A DNA stretch of 64,000 nt from Oscheius onirici (taxonomy: Eukaryota > Nematoda > Chromadorea > Rhabditida > Rhabditidae), in NCBI GenBank assembly GCA_932521025.1, contig OW051473.1, positions 7,130,001 through 7,194,000 of the forward strand, written 5' to 3'. The notes beneath the pieces were generated by a model that was not told where the DNA came from, made no database searches, and saw nothing but the letters and a program-made list of their open reading frames with translations. Positions within the stretch are counted from its first letter, which is position 1. Every line of letters begins with the position of its first letter. Positions 36,444 through 47,935 of the stretch are shown one piece after another. The translations under genes and the position numbers were made by a program.

Positions 36444-38266
36444 TTACATTAGTTCCTCTTTGAGTTCTTGCGAAGCCAATGGCGCAGAAACAGGAACTTT
36501 TCGTGTGTCTGTTGCTATCGATGAACCAGGAAGACCGAGTTTGGTTACTTTTGTTGTTGTTACAGGTACGATCTTCTAAAAACAGTTTGTAGGTGATTAT
36601 AAAAGTCGTTTTACCTTAACTTTATTGACTTTTTTGATTGTTTTCTTCACTAATCCGGGCACTTTAAAAGTTGAAACAGCTGTTTTCACATTTTTGGAAG
36701 TTGACGGAGTTGCAGTCGAAGTTGTCGGAGCAGCTTTTTTGACTTTTATTGTCTTCTTAGAAGAAGCTATATCCACTTTCACGATCGTTGTTCCTGCGCC
36801 AAGTTTCCGTATTCCCATTCTTTTCTTTTTCTTGATTTTGATCTTGAGAATCTTGTCACATTTCTGCTTCTCGAGTGGTATCTTTGTGCTCGCCTTTGCG
36901 GCAAAATTATATTTAGCAATGGCCTCCTTGTTTCTATTAGCCAAAGCTTCGATATTCTTGTTTTTCTCCAGTTCTCTCTCAATGGTCTTTTGAGCCAAGG
37001 CATCCTCAAAGAAGGCCAAATCTTCGGCAATCTGCTTGTCGGTCAGCTGGTACACAATGACAGGATATTTCAACGAAGCCTTATATCTTTCGACCTTTGG
37101 ATAGTTCAACCTTATCCTCTTGGTTCGAGTCGCACAGTCTTCCTCGACATCTTTTCCCATCATGCTTTCTAAAGATTCTTGCATCAAAACTTTATTGTAC
37201 AGACTACATACCTTTTGTAAGTTTTGCAACCTTCTTTGCCATTACCAGTGTTGAAACGATGTCTTTTTCCTTGTTTGACAGGGTCTCCAGCAACTTTTCC
37301 TGAAAAATAAAACATAAAAAAAAGTAGTGCGTACGGCAGTTTACTATGGGCTAATTTAGCTTTTTAGAAATTTAAGATACTGTCCATATGTACGCAGACC
37401 TGTTTATAACGTTATCGTGTACATCTCGTATCTCTATATTATCTGTATTATCTCTACTTGTTTTCAACTCTATGCTTCTGAATACCCCACTTTTTCTGTG
37501 TGCGGTTTGCCTCGCGCTGTTTCAAACTGTTTTTAGATTTTTCTACTCTAGTTGTATGAACACTCGCTTCTGCTGCAACCGTATTATGACAATTTCCTGC
37601 CTTTTCTGTTCTGATTTCGCAAATGATCAGTCAGACAGACAGAAAGCTACGTTTGAGTATCAGAAAGACAGGTAAAAATGTCCAACCTGAGTGTTCACAA
37701 CGTTGGTTTGTCGGGAAGCAAGGGCACATTCTTTAGTGGCATCCACTCTTCGTTGCATCCTCGTAAGTTGCAGATTGTACCATTCATCAATTTTCTGAAA
37801 TTCTACGCTGAAATCATGTCAGTAGTAAACTAAAGCAGAAAGAAATGAAACTCACAGCTGTTCGCCTATTTCTCTCATTCATGTGCTCCTTTATTCGTTC
37901 GTTCAAATCTTCTGAAGTTCCCTCTTGCACTTCCAATCTTTTTTGTGAGAGCTAAACAGAAAGTATACCCAAAAATATTTAAAAAAAAAACCGTTTTCAT
38001 TTTTGCCTGCTTGAGGATACCAATACCACGCTGAAATTGCTCCTCGCAGTGTAGAACTTGGCGAACCCGAGCTACCCTGAAGAAACTCGTATTAAAAGTT
38101 GATAAAGACAAACTTACATTCTGCACTCATATTCGAAAGCGTCAATTTCTGGCAGAGGTTCTTCATCTTCATTTTCCGGAGCCTTTTCCGGGGAGATAAT
38201 TTCTTGTTTGATGACCGGAAAGTTGTCAACATTGCTGTTTCGAGTTGTTCTCCCTTTGGGAGGCAT
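36444..38266 (-). CDS. BRMS1/Sds3-like subunit of the Sin3-HDAC complex
   Basis: BRMS1, BRMS1L and Sds3 are coiled-coil subunits that hold the Sin3 histone deacetylase complex together in the nucleus. The gene reads from ATG 38266 to a stop at 36444. It begins MPPKGRTTRNSNVDN with an acidic stretch, then a long Glu/Arg/Lys-rich helical region. Segments include LSQKRLEVQEGTSEDLNER, IDEWYNLQLTRMQRRVD and EKLLETLSNKEKDIVSTLVM. The block YPVIVYQLTDKQIAEDLAFF parallels the YIVYMLxExDILEDW block conserved in BRMS1 proteins. The C-terminal ~150 residues are Lys/Thr/Val-rich and disordered (KIKKKKRMGIRKLG, SKKTIKVKKAAPT), longer than in vertebrate BRMS1. A final small exon adds a tail ending LKEELM. 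A TTTTAG acceptor directly abuts the ATG. A 385-nt intron lies at about 37302-37687. Confidence 0.78.
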
Positions 38267-38690
38267 CTAAAATTGAAAATGAGCATATTTTTAAGAATTA
38301 TAGCAAGAAAAAGGTAGACAAATCAAAAAGAAAGGATAAATGCAGTTATTTGAAAGAACTTCTAGCATTTGTGCAATTTGTGCAGGCGTCTGTGCGAAAA
38401 TGGTGCTAAAATTCTATATTTTAAAAATGAATTAAGGTGATGACGAAGAAATATATATTACTAACGCTTTGTTTTTTAGATACCTATTCCTTCAACCAAA
38501 AAAATAAACTAGGTCATTGCCGGCGAATTTTTACCATAAATACTTCTATCAACCATTAGTGTCGAGCCTGTGTACGCAAAAGTTCGTTGCTATACGGTAT
38601 AGCGTCTCTCTGCCGAAATGTAAAAATGCTAGATATCTTCAGACAACAAAAAGAACAACAAGTTGAATGAAAAGCAAGCAACTTTTTGGA
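38267..38690. other. Spacer left of the palindromic element
   Basis: About 420 bp of AT-rich DNA upstream of the BRMS1-like gene; probably its promoter side. No exon seen. Confidence 0.35.
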
Positions 38691-39020
38691 AATACTCGAG
38701 CTGGCAACCACCTCAGTTCAAATATTTGGCGCGTCAACTCCTGGTGTTCATTTTTGATGTTTTTACCAATTATCCACCAATTTTTTTCATTTTCTGAGTA
38801 TGTTTATCACCCTGAGAACGTGAAAACCTTTGATTTTCGAAGAAAACTCGCGGGAACAATAGTAGACCACGATTGCCGATTTCACTCAAATTTTGAACAG
38901 TTTTCGATACATACTCAGAGAGTGAAAAACTTGGTGGAAAATTTGTAAAAACATCAAAAATGAACACCAGGGGTTGGCGCGCCAAAAATTTGAACTGAGG
39001 GGGTTGCCAGCTCGAGTATT
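38691..39020. mobile_element. 330-bp MITE-like palindrome (CTCGAG ends)
   Basis: Starts AATACTCGAGCTGGCAACC and ends with its reverse complement. The two ~115 bp arms pair along almost their whole length with scattered mismatches, for example in the segment TTGGCGCGYCAACYCCTGG, leaving a ~100 bp centre. No open frame of note. It is a hairpin-forming non-autonomous element; a TA at each end may be the target duplication. Unrelated in sequence to the elements at 15072 and 33557. Confidence 0.75.
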
Positions 39021-40547
39021 ACCACTTTTTTATTTTCGTAAGCAGTTCAGTCTAAAAACCTTAATAACATGACAATTGGAATCTGAAATGTTGGAAAAGA
39101 TAACGTTTGGAACAAATTACTTTACAGTCGAACATTGTTCAAATGGCTAGACAAAAGGATGGGCTCACCCAGATATTCCCACACTGATGCTGTTCAGCAA
39201 TACTGGAACCGACATAAATAACTTTTAGTAACAACGCCGAGCAACCGAGGAATGCTTATGTCAGCATCAGACATCTATGTTATTTTGTTATTGGATGATA
39301 TAACTGAAATGACTGCTGCTCCTTCCGTCCCTTCTGGATCTCGTCTTTGCAACACGTTTTATTAATAGAACCGTTCTTCACACTACGTCCTTTTTTCTAA
39401 AACTCAAGTTTTTCCAAAATCTCTTTTTCTTTTCAGCTTTCTTGGCGCTTCATAGATTTTCCTGTCCTGGCCTTCAATGTTTTGGTTCATGCTGTTGGAG
39501 AAAGCAAACATTTCTGACATCAAATGAGCGTTTACCGAAGTACAGACATCTTTGAATACAAAAACTACTGAAAGCTCGCATTTTCTCAGAAACCGGGAGA
39601 GAAATGTTTGCAGGAGCGAACGTTGTATTCTAGGCATTAGCTAATGAACTATCGCAGGTCTTCCTTAATAGCAAGGCCTACTACACTACTACGTTTATCC
39701 GCATTGTTTCTTGAACATTTTCAGAGACACACTTACAATCTCGGAGCAAAGATTTCATTTTGCGCATTCGACATGTCTGTGAGAGTTCAAAGTTGGACAC
39801 AATCTAGCGCTTCCGATGCAATTTCTTATCCTATTAATAATCGCGAGTGCTCTGAATTAGCAAAGTTGAACCCATCCTGGCTCAGTTTATACATAGTCTG
39901 TTTATACATACTCTGAATCATTCGTTCGGAGTAGTACAACTTTCGGTATTCTTAGAAGTTTTCCTAGAACTTTAAGTTCCCAGAGATCATCTTGTTCTCT
40001 GTTCGACTACCTTCCTCGTTTCCATTTCACACAATCACTCTTTTCCTAAAAACGTGTAATTGTTACAGCCAACTACCAGATCACCCGTCATGCTCTCTTG
40101 TTGCTGTTTCTGAGTTGTCTCTGAAGCCATCTTCAGAGTCAATTGGCGAGAAAATCTTACGCCAAGTGCAACGTCAGCGACGTTTCTAATTAATGCGCTT
40201 GCTGTAATCTCAGCAATTTCCATCGGATGCTTTTCTTGTCTTAAGTTAACCCGCCTAAGCCTACCAATAATTGAATGGAAGGTACCTTAATCTTGCCGGA
40301 AGAGAGCATTGCTTTCTATTGGGGGCAATTGTCCTGCCCTCTTCGACTCCACCTCCTTTTGAATCAGTCTGACCGTCTGTTCTGACCAGCTTCATCACTT
40401 TTTCTTCCACCTCTCAGCCCAGTCTCCCCGGGTGTACTTGTAATCGTGGCTGCTGCGTATAATTAAGACAGCGATCCTCTGGTAATATGCACGGATATCC
40501 GCCTCTCTTTTCGCTCAGTTTATCTCTTTTCCATTGACTTCAAGCCT
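39021..40547. other. Intergenic region upstream of the globin gene
   Basis: About 1.5 kb. Open frames on both strands (for example 39644-39916) show no family pattern. Its right end, with pyrimidine-rich tracts and a CTTTTCAG acceptor at 40546-40553, leads to the globin ATG. Confidence 0.4.
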
Positions 40548-40555
40548 TTTCAGTC

Positions 40556-41439
40556 ATGGGACTTTGCTCATCAAAGAAAGAGGAGCCAACTGAGCTGACG
40601 GAAGATGAAGTTAACGCCATTCGAGACGTTTGGATAAGGTGACCTGCATACAATCATGTAAAGTTTTCACTTTAGGGCGAAAAACAACAATGTCGGAAAG
40701 AAAATTCTTCAGACATTGATCGAAAAACGTCCTAAATTTGCTGAGTATTTTGGTATTCAAAGCGAATCTCTCGATATTAGAGCATTGAATCAGAGCAAAG
40801 AGTTCCATCTTCAGGTGAATAATCGCATCTCAAATTAGCATAATTATTTCAGGCTCACAGAATTCAAAACTTTTTGGATACCGCCGTCGGATCGCTAGGA
40901 TTCTGCCCCATCTCTTCTATCTATGATATGGCTCATCGCATTGGACAAATTCATTTCTACAGGTGAGTCATGCTCATTTAAACTATGAAAATAACCTAGG
41001 GGAGTCAACTTCGGAGCCGACAACTGGCTCGTGTTCAAAAAGGTTACCGTCGATCAAGTCACAACCGGAACCAGCGACATCAGTGCGAATAATCTGGAAA
41101 GTCCGAAGGAGAATGGAAATGGGACTGCTCCTGAACCTGAAGTGGTCTCTCAAACTCCAGCAGTTGAGAAAGTTACAGCAGAGGTACGATTAACCAATTT
41201 TTATTAAAAAAAGAGTTTCAGCAACACGAGAAGACCCTGCAAGAATTGACCAATCCCTACAGTGGAGAAAACTGTTTGGCTCGTCTTGGCTGGAATAAGC
41301 TGATGACTGTCATTGTTAGGGAAATGAAAAGAGGTGAGAGTGATAAGGAAAACTGGGTCAAACAATACTTTTAGGATTCCTCGAAGAGGCGATGAGGAAC
41401 TGCAAAGAAGAACAGACGGACGGCCTTCTCGGTGCTTGA
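40556..41439 (+). CDS. Membrane-anchored globin with an inserted linker
   Basis: Globin of 230 residues in five or six exons. It begins MGLCSSKKEE: Gly2 and Cys4 suit N-myristoylation plus palmitoylation, so it is probably tethered to the plasma membrane, as for several nematode globins with signalling roles. The heme pocket is present: FAEYFG (CD corner), a likely distal His76 in HLQAHRIQNFL, and the proximal His108 in RIGQIHFYRGV, matching the usual H-x3-G-V pattern. Between the F and G helices, at residues 125-190, there is an extra hydrophilic stretch rich in Thr, Ser, Pro and Glu (SDISANNLESPKENGNGTAP). The G/H part is LGWNKLMTVIVREMKRGFLEEAM. CTTTTCAG lies 2 nt before the ATG. A role in O2 or redox sensing is inferred. 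Confidence 0.85.
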
Positions 41440-41783
41440 TCTTGCTATTTGACGGTTCGCGAGTACTTTAGAAACGAAAAACGAGAAACCTCGTTCTAAA
41501 TGTAGATAGCTTACTAAGATTTGATAAGCCGTTTCGAATAAGTGTAGCTTTCAGGTTCGGTGCGTACCAAGGCTCGCAAATTCCGCTACTACTTCTCAGT
41601 TTATAGCGAGGCCGATTCGACTCACGTTTAAAGTTTTGTCCCCTCCCACACGCTACTGCTTGCTTCCGCTAGTTCATATTTGTATTTATTTTGCCAATGA
41701 TCCGAATACAATTCGCCAAAAGAAGTATGTTCAAAATCTTAATATTTGTTATCATAATATTAGAACAGTTTGCATATTGTTTT
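41440..41783. other. Tail-to-tail spacer
   Basis: About 345 bp between the globin stop and the stop of the I-BAR gene. No extra exon recognised. Confidence 0.4.
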
Positions 41784-44171
41784 TTAGTAGGAGACGAATG
41801 GCGACGGAACCCATCCAGTCCTGAAATCTCCAACTGCTTTTTCATGTTATTTTTGTGTACCTTTGAGTTGCTTGGTCTTGAATAAATATCCAGCCTCTCG
41901 AGCCACTTTTTATCAGAATAACTCGGTCTCCTCTATTTACTGTCATCTGTTCCCCTGAGGTAGCATTAAAATCTTGAGTCACAGTCAATGTTCTTCCGTA
42001 GTCACTTGCATTGAACATTGCAGGGACAACGAGTTCTGAAATATTCTCATTATTGTTTTCTTTAACCTTTTTACGTTCTGCCGACGGTTTAGCAAAGTTC
42101 TGCGACACTGGCCGATGAGCTGGGGAAGCCGTCGGATTGTATTGAGATTCAACATGGTAATGAGGTCTCTCAACTGGAGGAGCTGCCTAAATTAGTATCA
42201 GATCATTTTGAGTCAACGTTTCCGCCCACGTAACGTTGAGGATTCTCGGGCTGTGTACGAACATAGACTGGAGCATCAACCGTACGGGGAACCATTATTG
42301 GAGCCTCCTGAAAAAAGTTTTGTATGTATTGTGAAATCTTTTCCTACTCTAGGTTTCATGATCTCCGGCTCTCGGGTGCGAGGCACAGGAGCTGGGACGA
42401 TTATCGGTCCTCGGTATTCAAACTTTTTTGGTGCCGGTTGTTGTTCGACCACAACAGGCGGCTGATAAGTCTCTCTACGTTCCACTGGAGAAGGAACATG
42501 AACGACCTGGACTGGAGTCGGGACCGGATCAGATTGAACGGCAGTTGAGGTGGTGGTGCGAGACGTAGGTACAGCAGACTCTTCGAACTGAAAAGAATAT
42601 TTTTTGTTATACCCATATGGAAAGAAGATAGGATAAAGGCATAGTGCACATTCAAAAATCGTGCCTTATCATGATGGGTAGAGTTGGGCTGGGGACCTCT
42701 GAAACCTAAATCTAAAACTGACTTTGTTAACAGAATACCGTCGCTCGTTGTGGACTAGAACAACTCCTGACACGTTTTCCTAAAAAAAAAATTTAAAAAG
42801 ACCAGGAATTGGTTTTACGTTGGTGTTTCTACGGCTAGGAATCTTGTCCATCGAGGAGATGGAGCTGCGTGGAGACGAGTTACCAGAGTGCAAGAAAGGT
42901 GGCTAAAAACGTGTGTAAAAGAGTTCAGTCTGCTGAGCTCACATCATCGTTCACTCCATTAACCGCAGGAGCAACTTCTACAACTGGCGGTACCATGGCC
43001 GGGTCGTTTTCTTCCGGTTTAGCTTCTTCCTCAGTAGCACCATTCAGAACCGGAGTTTCTGCGACAATTGCCACTTCAGGAACAACTACCACGGGAACTT
43101 CAGCTGGATGTTCCTTAAAAACGATTAATTTCTGCTGCGAGACACAACTCACCACGACAACTTCAGCATGACCGTTCAGAACAACCCCACGTTCAGTCTG
43201 AATCCGTTCAAGAAGAGCCCAATACCTGAAATTCGATATTTAATCCGAGCACCTTATCGAATTTAGATCGGTTGTAAGCCGCACCCACCTAGAGAACCAT
43301 CTCTTGTGCTTATCAAGAAAGAACTTGTAGCGGAGTTCTTGCTGACGAAGAAACTCTCGCGCTTGCTTCTCGTGGAAGGCGTCGACCTCGCCCTGAGTCT
43401 GAAAAAAGTTCACTTTCTATTAATCATAAGGGCGAGGCAAACAAAACTCTCGCATGAATCACAATCCGATTGCTCAGGTCGGTGGTATTCAAAGAATGGT
43501 CAGGTTCGAGATAACAGGTGTCTAAGCAAACATTCAACCTGTACCATTTGTGGAAGAAATCGAACAGTGAGCAAATGAACATGATATTTTAATAAAACTA
43601 ACCTTCGTTCCCTTCTTCTGAGCTTTGACAATATCCTTCTCCTCCTTCTGGTAATTAGTAAACGTAGCTTTCAACTTTTCTTTCTCCTCATTACTGTAAA
43701 TCGTGGTTTTCGTGACTATGCCTGTCAATTCCTTGATCTAAAGAAAAAATTTGAAAAAAGACAAACAAAGTACTTACACTATCTTTGTGGTACTCGACAT
43801 ACTTCTTGTAGTCTTGAAGAATCTCAAAAAGCTCTTTGCCATACTCTTGAGCCTTGACATCAGCTGTTTTCGCGCTCTTTGCCAGGTTTTCAAGCGAGTG
43901 AGCATAGTTTTCTGACGACTTTTCCAGAGCTGTAAAGCAATTAACGACACGACAGATTATATGCTACCTTGGTAGTTCCGCAGAAGCTCTGCACCGGCTA
44001 GAGCAGCTTCTTTGACAGCTAAATTGCCATTATACAGGGAAATCTTCAACAAAACCAACCTGGTACAAACTCTTTCGTCAGCTGTTGATGCACCTCCGGA
44101 GGAATCTTCTGTGCGTTTGTCAACCTGCTCTGCGAGGAGACGGCTGTGGAAGTACGTTCGTCCCGTGCCAT
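41784..44171 (-). CDS. I-BAR (IMD) and SH3 domain protein, IRSp53/BAIAP2-like
   Basis: I-BAR proteins bend membranes outward and link Rac/Cdc42 to actin. It reads from ATG 44171 to a stop at 41784. The first residues (MARDERTSTAVSSQSRLTNA) lead into the helical IMD domain, coded at about 44110-43200: HQQLTKEFVPAVKEAALAGA, then EYGKELFEILQDYKKYVEYH, KEKLKATFTNYQKEEKDIVK, and the closing helix QELRYKFFLDKHKRWFSRYW. The middle (about 43170-42200) is Pro/Val/Glu/Thr-rich and likely disordered, with PPVV and PAPVPRTREP runs. The C-terminal SH3 domain is clear: VTQDFNATSGEQMTVNRGD, SGSRGWIFIQD, and a last exon TGWVPSPFVSY. Key SH3 residues (ALYDF-like, W, P, Y) are present. A 41-nt intron at 44019-44059 restores the IMD frame. 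TTTTCAG lies 3 nt before the ATG. A close match to vertebrate BAIAP2 order; orthology not proven. Confidence 0.85.
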
Positions 44172-45210
44172 TCTCTGAAAACGGCCAAAATAACACAGGC
44201 TGAATGCGTGGCGGAAAGAAGCGTCAGAATAGCCTCATAGCAATTGAAAGCAAATGCCGAAGCTGCAGATAAGGCGCGAGAGCGATAAGTACAGTGGCGC
44301 CAAAGAGGGGCCATATTTGGTTGTACACGGTCATATCGATCACATCAACACATTTTTAAAGAAAATGCGAAAAATTTGCAGTTTCTTACAGAAAACGGCA
44401 TGAGTAGGTATGGTGAAGCGTGGAGAGTCAAAAGAAACTGTCAAAGTGGGGGTTCTTTATTGAGTGGCTCGTCGTAAGCGACGGGAAAGTTGCAATAACA
44501 CTATTTCAATTAGAGCTTGAAGCCAATAGATCCTCTGAATGTGGCTATCAAAGAAGGACACTGCTAAACCACTGTGGAGAGTGCCTAATACGCTTCTTTA
44601 TCAATGGCAAACAAAAGATGAGAGAGGTCGTCCGAATGCATGGAAAACATGCTTCATTTGCAAAGCAAGTAGGTCAGTAGACGAACATATGAAATTGAAT
44701 AGCCCACTGGTCTGGAAACCATACAGTCACAGAGAATGCCTCCGGGGGATGACTAGACGTGGGAGCCACTGTGACTCACTATTTTTATCGTTGTTCGGGA
44801 TCACAGATTCGAGAAAACTATTTTTTTTGTGAAATCATAAAATACACAAATGGCGGGCGAAAAAGTTTTAACTCTGAGAGAGTGCGGAACATCCCACCAC
44901 CGCCTTGCTTTTTTGATCGACCTGAAAAAGTTCCCGCCGAATGACCGCCATTGTCAGCTGTTTTGACCTCGGTTTTTGAGGAAATTGATCGGAACAAATC
45001 TTTTCCGTCGCTTGTGAAACATCATTTGGCCTTTTGTCATTGAACCCTGTCTGTATCAATTACCGAGAAACGTGTATGAACAAGCTACCTAACCGGATGG
45101 CTATTTTAAAGTCAACTATCGATTTCAATGGTAATCACCCGACCGTTCGATCACAACGTCTCCGCGCAATACTTTTCCCGCCCCTTTCACGGCTTGTCAT
45201 CATTTTATGT
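44172..45210. promoter_or_regulatory. Divergent intergenic region
   Basis: About 1 kb between the starts of the I-BAR gene (-) and MOCS1 (+). A frame at 44539-44832 contains a CFICKAS..H..Y.H..C-like arrangement that hints at a zinc-binding remnant, but no exon boundaries support it. A TTTTACAG acceptor at the right end is 1 nt before the MOCS1 ATG. Confidence 0.4.
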
Positions 45211-45218
45211 TTTACAGA

Positions 45219-47489
45219 ATGCCGTCCCGACAGTTCGTGTTGTCCTTATCGCGTTTGACCAAAAACACGGCTAGACAGGCTTCAGATCTTGCTGCAGCTA
45301 AGCGGGCCACTGTCCAGACAGCAATTCATAAGGTTCGTCCCTTCTCCCGTTTAAAATTTGTTATAATTTTATCTTCAGAGAGATCATGATATATCGCCAT
45401 CTTCCTCTCAGCAACCCTTTTTTGATAGTTTTGGTCGTGTTCATAATTATTTAAGAATTTCTTTGACGGAACGCTGTAATTTGAGATGTAAGTTCTGTTT
45501 ATATTATTTAGAAAAAGTTTGTTAGGTACATATTGTATGCCAGCAGACGGCGTCGAGCTCACTCCAAAGCCGGAACTCCTCACAGTCGATGAAATTGTTC
45601 ATCTTGTAAACGTATTTGCTCAGAATGGAGTTGATAAGGTTCGAGTAACTGGAGGAGAACCCACCATCCGAGCTGACCTGCTGGAAATTCTAAGTAACTA
45701 TTGATTTTTTTATGTTCAAAAAACATCTTTAGTGCGGATAAAGTCAGTTCCTGGGATCAAGAGTCTTGGAATGACCACAAATGGAATCACTTTACATAGA
45801 AATGCAGCTGCTTTAAGAGACGCAGGACTAGACAAGGTAAGGCACTATAAGCCGTTTATTCTTCAGTTTTTAGATCAACATCAGTCTCGATACGTTGAAA
45901 GAAGATATGTTTCTGCAAATGACCAGAAGGAAAGGTTTGAAACACGTTCTAAAAAGCATAGATGCAGCTGAGAAGGTGTTCCCGATGGTTAAGGTAAGCG
46001 TTTACCTTTTCGTTCACGATTTCCTTATTAGATTAACAACGTTGTTCTAAGAAGCACCAACTACGTAGAAATGCTTTCGTTTATTGAATGGACGAAAAAT
46101 CGGGTACAATATGTTCTCATCTTATACAAAACGTTTTATTCAGCGTCTAGACGTCAGATTCATTGAATACATGCCATTCGGCGGGAACGATTTCAATACA
46201 AATCAATTTGTCGGGTTTAAAGAAATGATGGAAAGGGTGAGGTCATACTTTGGAGATGAAAATGTGGTCAAACTGCAAGACGATCCCCATGATACCACAA
46301 AGGTAAAACGTTTTTTACTGATTTACCCATGTTCTCTAGGCATTTAAAGTGAAAGGCTATGCTGGTCAGTTTGGCTTCATAACCTCGATGTCGGAAAACT
46401 TTTGCGGGACGTGTAACAGAATGAGGATAACGGCAGATGGAAATCTGAAGGTTTGTCTACAGTTTTGTTTACGTTTTCTGGTTAGGTGTGTCTTCATGGA
46501 AACAAAGAGGTCAGTCTCCGAGACATTCTTCGAAGCGGGGCAACTGAAGAGGAAATCACGGAAGTTGTACGAGCTGCCGTCTACAGAAAAAAGAAACAGC
46601 ATGCTGGTGAGTAAAGTTTGCTTTACTTTAAATTTGTGGTTTGGCTAAACTTTGCCATTAAGCTTTTTATGTTCGGGCCATAGTAGTCGATTATTTTTAG
46701 ACTTTAGGAATGGAGAATCTTCAACATATGCCCAACAGGCCAATGATTCTCATTGGAGGTTGAATCTTCCTCGGTCAAAACGTAGTCTTCTTCATTTGTT
46801 GTCTAGCTCCTCATACTCTACAATTCGTTTATACTGTACAGGTATGTGTTTTATGAACTAAAATATAGTTTTTTTTAGAATCCGCTAGTGATAAAAATAG
46901 ATTAACGCACATCTCCGCAGATGGTACTGCAAAGCAGGTCGATGTTTCGAATAAGCCCATCTCTCATCGGGTGGCCGTTGCACAAGGCTATATCAAGGTG
47001 GACTTTTAAAGGTTGAATCACTTTTTCCTTTTTCAGTTAACTCCTCTCATTGTCGATCAAATCAGACACAATCAGAGCAAGAAGGGTGACGTCTTGAACG
47101 TTGCCCGACTGGCAAGCATTATGGGCGCCAAACAGACCTCGACACTGATTCCGTTGTGTCACAATGTGCCAATCAATGTTGTTAGTACAGATTTTGTGCT
47201 CAACGAGGTTAGTCTTTGTTAAAGTCTAACGAATACGTTTTCAGGACACTTGTGAGCTACAAATTATGTCAACTGCCAAAACTAATGCCGGTACTGGCAT
47301 TGAAATGGAGGCTCTAACCGCAGTTTCTGTAAGTTTTCACACATTTTAATCACCACTTTCACTATTTAGATTGCTGCTTTGACTGTATACGACATGTGCA
47401 AGGCAGTCTCGTCCGAGATGGTTATTCATGACATTCGACTCATTTCCAAAACCGGTGGCAAAGCCGATTACTTCTACAAAGGCTCGTGA
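45219..47489 (+). CDS. moc-5: MOCS1: molybdenum cofactor synthesis, MOCS1A (MoaA) and MOCS1B (MoaC)
   Basis: MOCS1 makes cyclic pyranopterin monophosphate from GTP, the first step of molybdenum cofactor synthesis. The N-terminus ([20 protein letters not shown]) is basic and Ser/Arg-rich, suiting mitochondrial import. The MoaA part is a radical-SAM enzyme: its first 4Fe-4S cluster motif is [13 protein letters not shown] (45475-45545), followed by GGEPT and TTNG blocks. The second cluster is [18 protein letters not shown] (46400-46460). The MoaC part (46870-47489) has [20 protein letters not shown] and the active-site region [29 protein letters not shown]. The MoaA part can end in ILIGG*, the catalytic C-terminal Gly-Gly, or run on into MoaC, depending on a splice choice at 46700/46707. 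TTTTACAG precedes the ATG. Ends in DYFYKGS. Confidence 0.93.
46691..46707 (+). promoter_or_regulatory. Tandem 3' splice sites in MOCS1, 7 nt apart
   Basis: Two acceptors, TTATTTTTAG ending at 46700 and ACTTTAG ending at 46707, follow the donor after 46606. Use of 46707 gives [20 protein letters not shown] and a stop at about 46760. Use of 46700 shifts the frame, stays open through the rest of the exon and continues in frame into the MoaC exons. This would let one gene make both MOCS1A with Gly-Gly and a MOCS1A-MOCS1B fusion. Confidence 0.75.
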
Positions 47490-47935
47490 TATATTCGTTT
47501 TTACGATGTGCATATTGTTTCTCTCTCCTCATGGTCGATAAAATATTCAACAACAAGTTTATTTTTGGTGTCCCAGAACCCCAAAGCACAATGCGAAAGA
47601 GTGCAAACAATAGAGGAAAAGGGACGATTATGGAGAACAGGGCTATTTGCGATACGTGTAGTGACGATATACTACAAAGGCCAAGAAAACCGGCTAATAG
47701 TAGAGCACGGAGACTCGTAAGACAGACGAAGAAGAGGGGTTTAGCATGAGTTAGAAAGGTACACCACATGAAAAAAGAGACAACAAAGTTTTTCTCGTAG
47801 TCAATCTAGCTGGCTAACTGGGAGGGGACTGCCGTACCAATTAAAGATCAATTGGGGAAGAGAGTAAATGCTTTGAAAGAGTAGAGACCGTGAAAATCAT
47901 CAATGGGCTGATGGTACTCGTGTTATTTGCTGGGG
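47490..47935. other. Tail-to-tail spacer
   Basis: About 445 bp between the MOCS1 stop and the end of the giant minus-strand gene. AATAAA-like motifs are not prominent. Open frames on both strands here (for example 47486-47749) are not supported. Confidence 0.35.

Noticed and set aside
36625-36993. Plus-strand frame resembling a membrane protein
   Set aside because: Antisense of the Lys-rich tail of the BRMS1-like gene, whose exons have proper splice sites on the other strand.
39644-39916. 90-codon frame before the globin gene
   Set aside because: No signal peptide, motif or splice support.
47486-47749. Plus-strand frame after MOCS1
   Set aside because: Lies in the 3' region between converging genes; basic low-complexity and without start or splice context.
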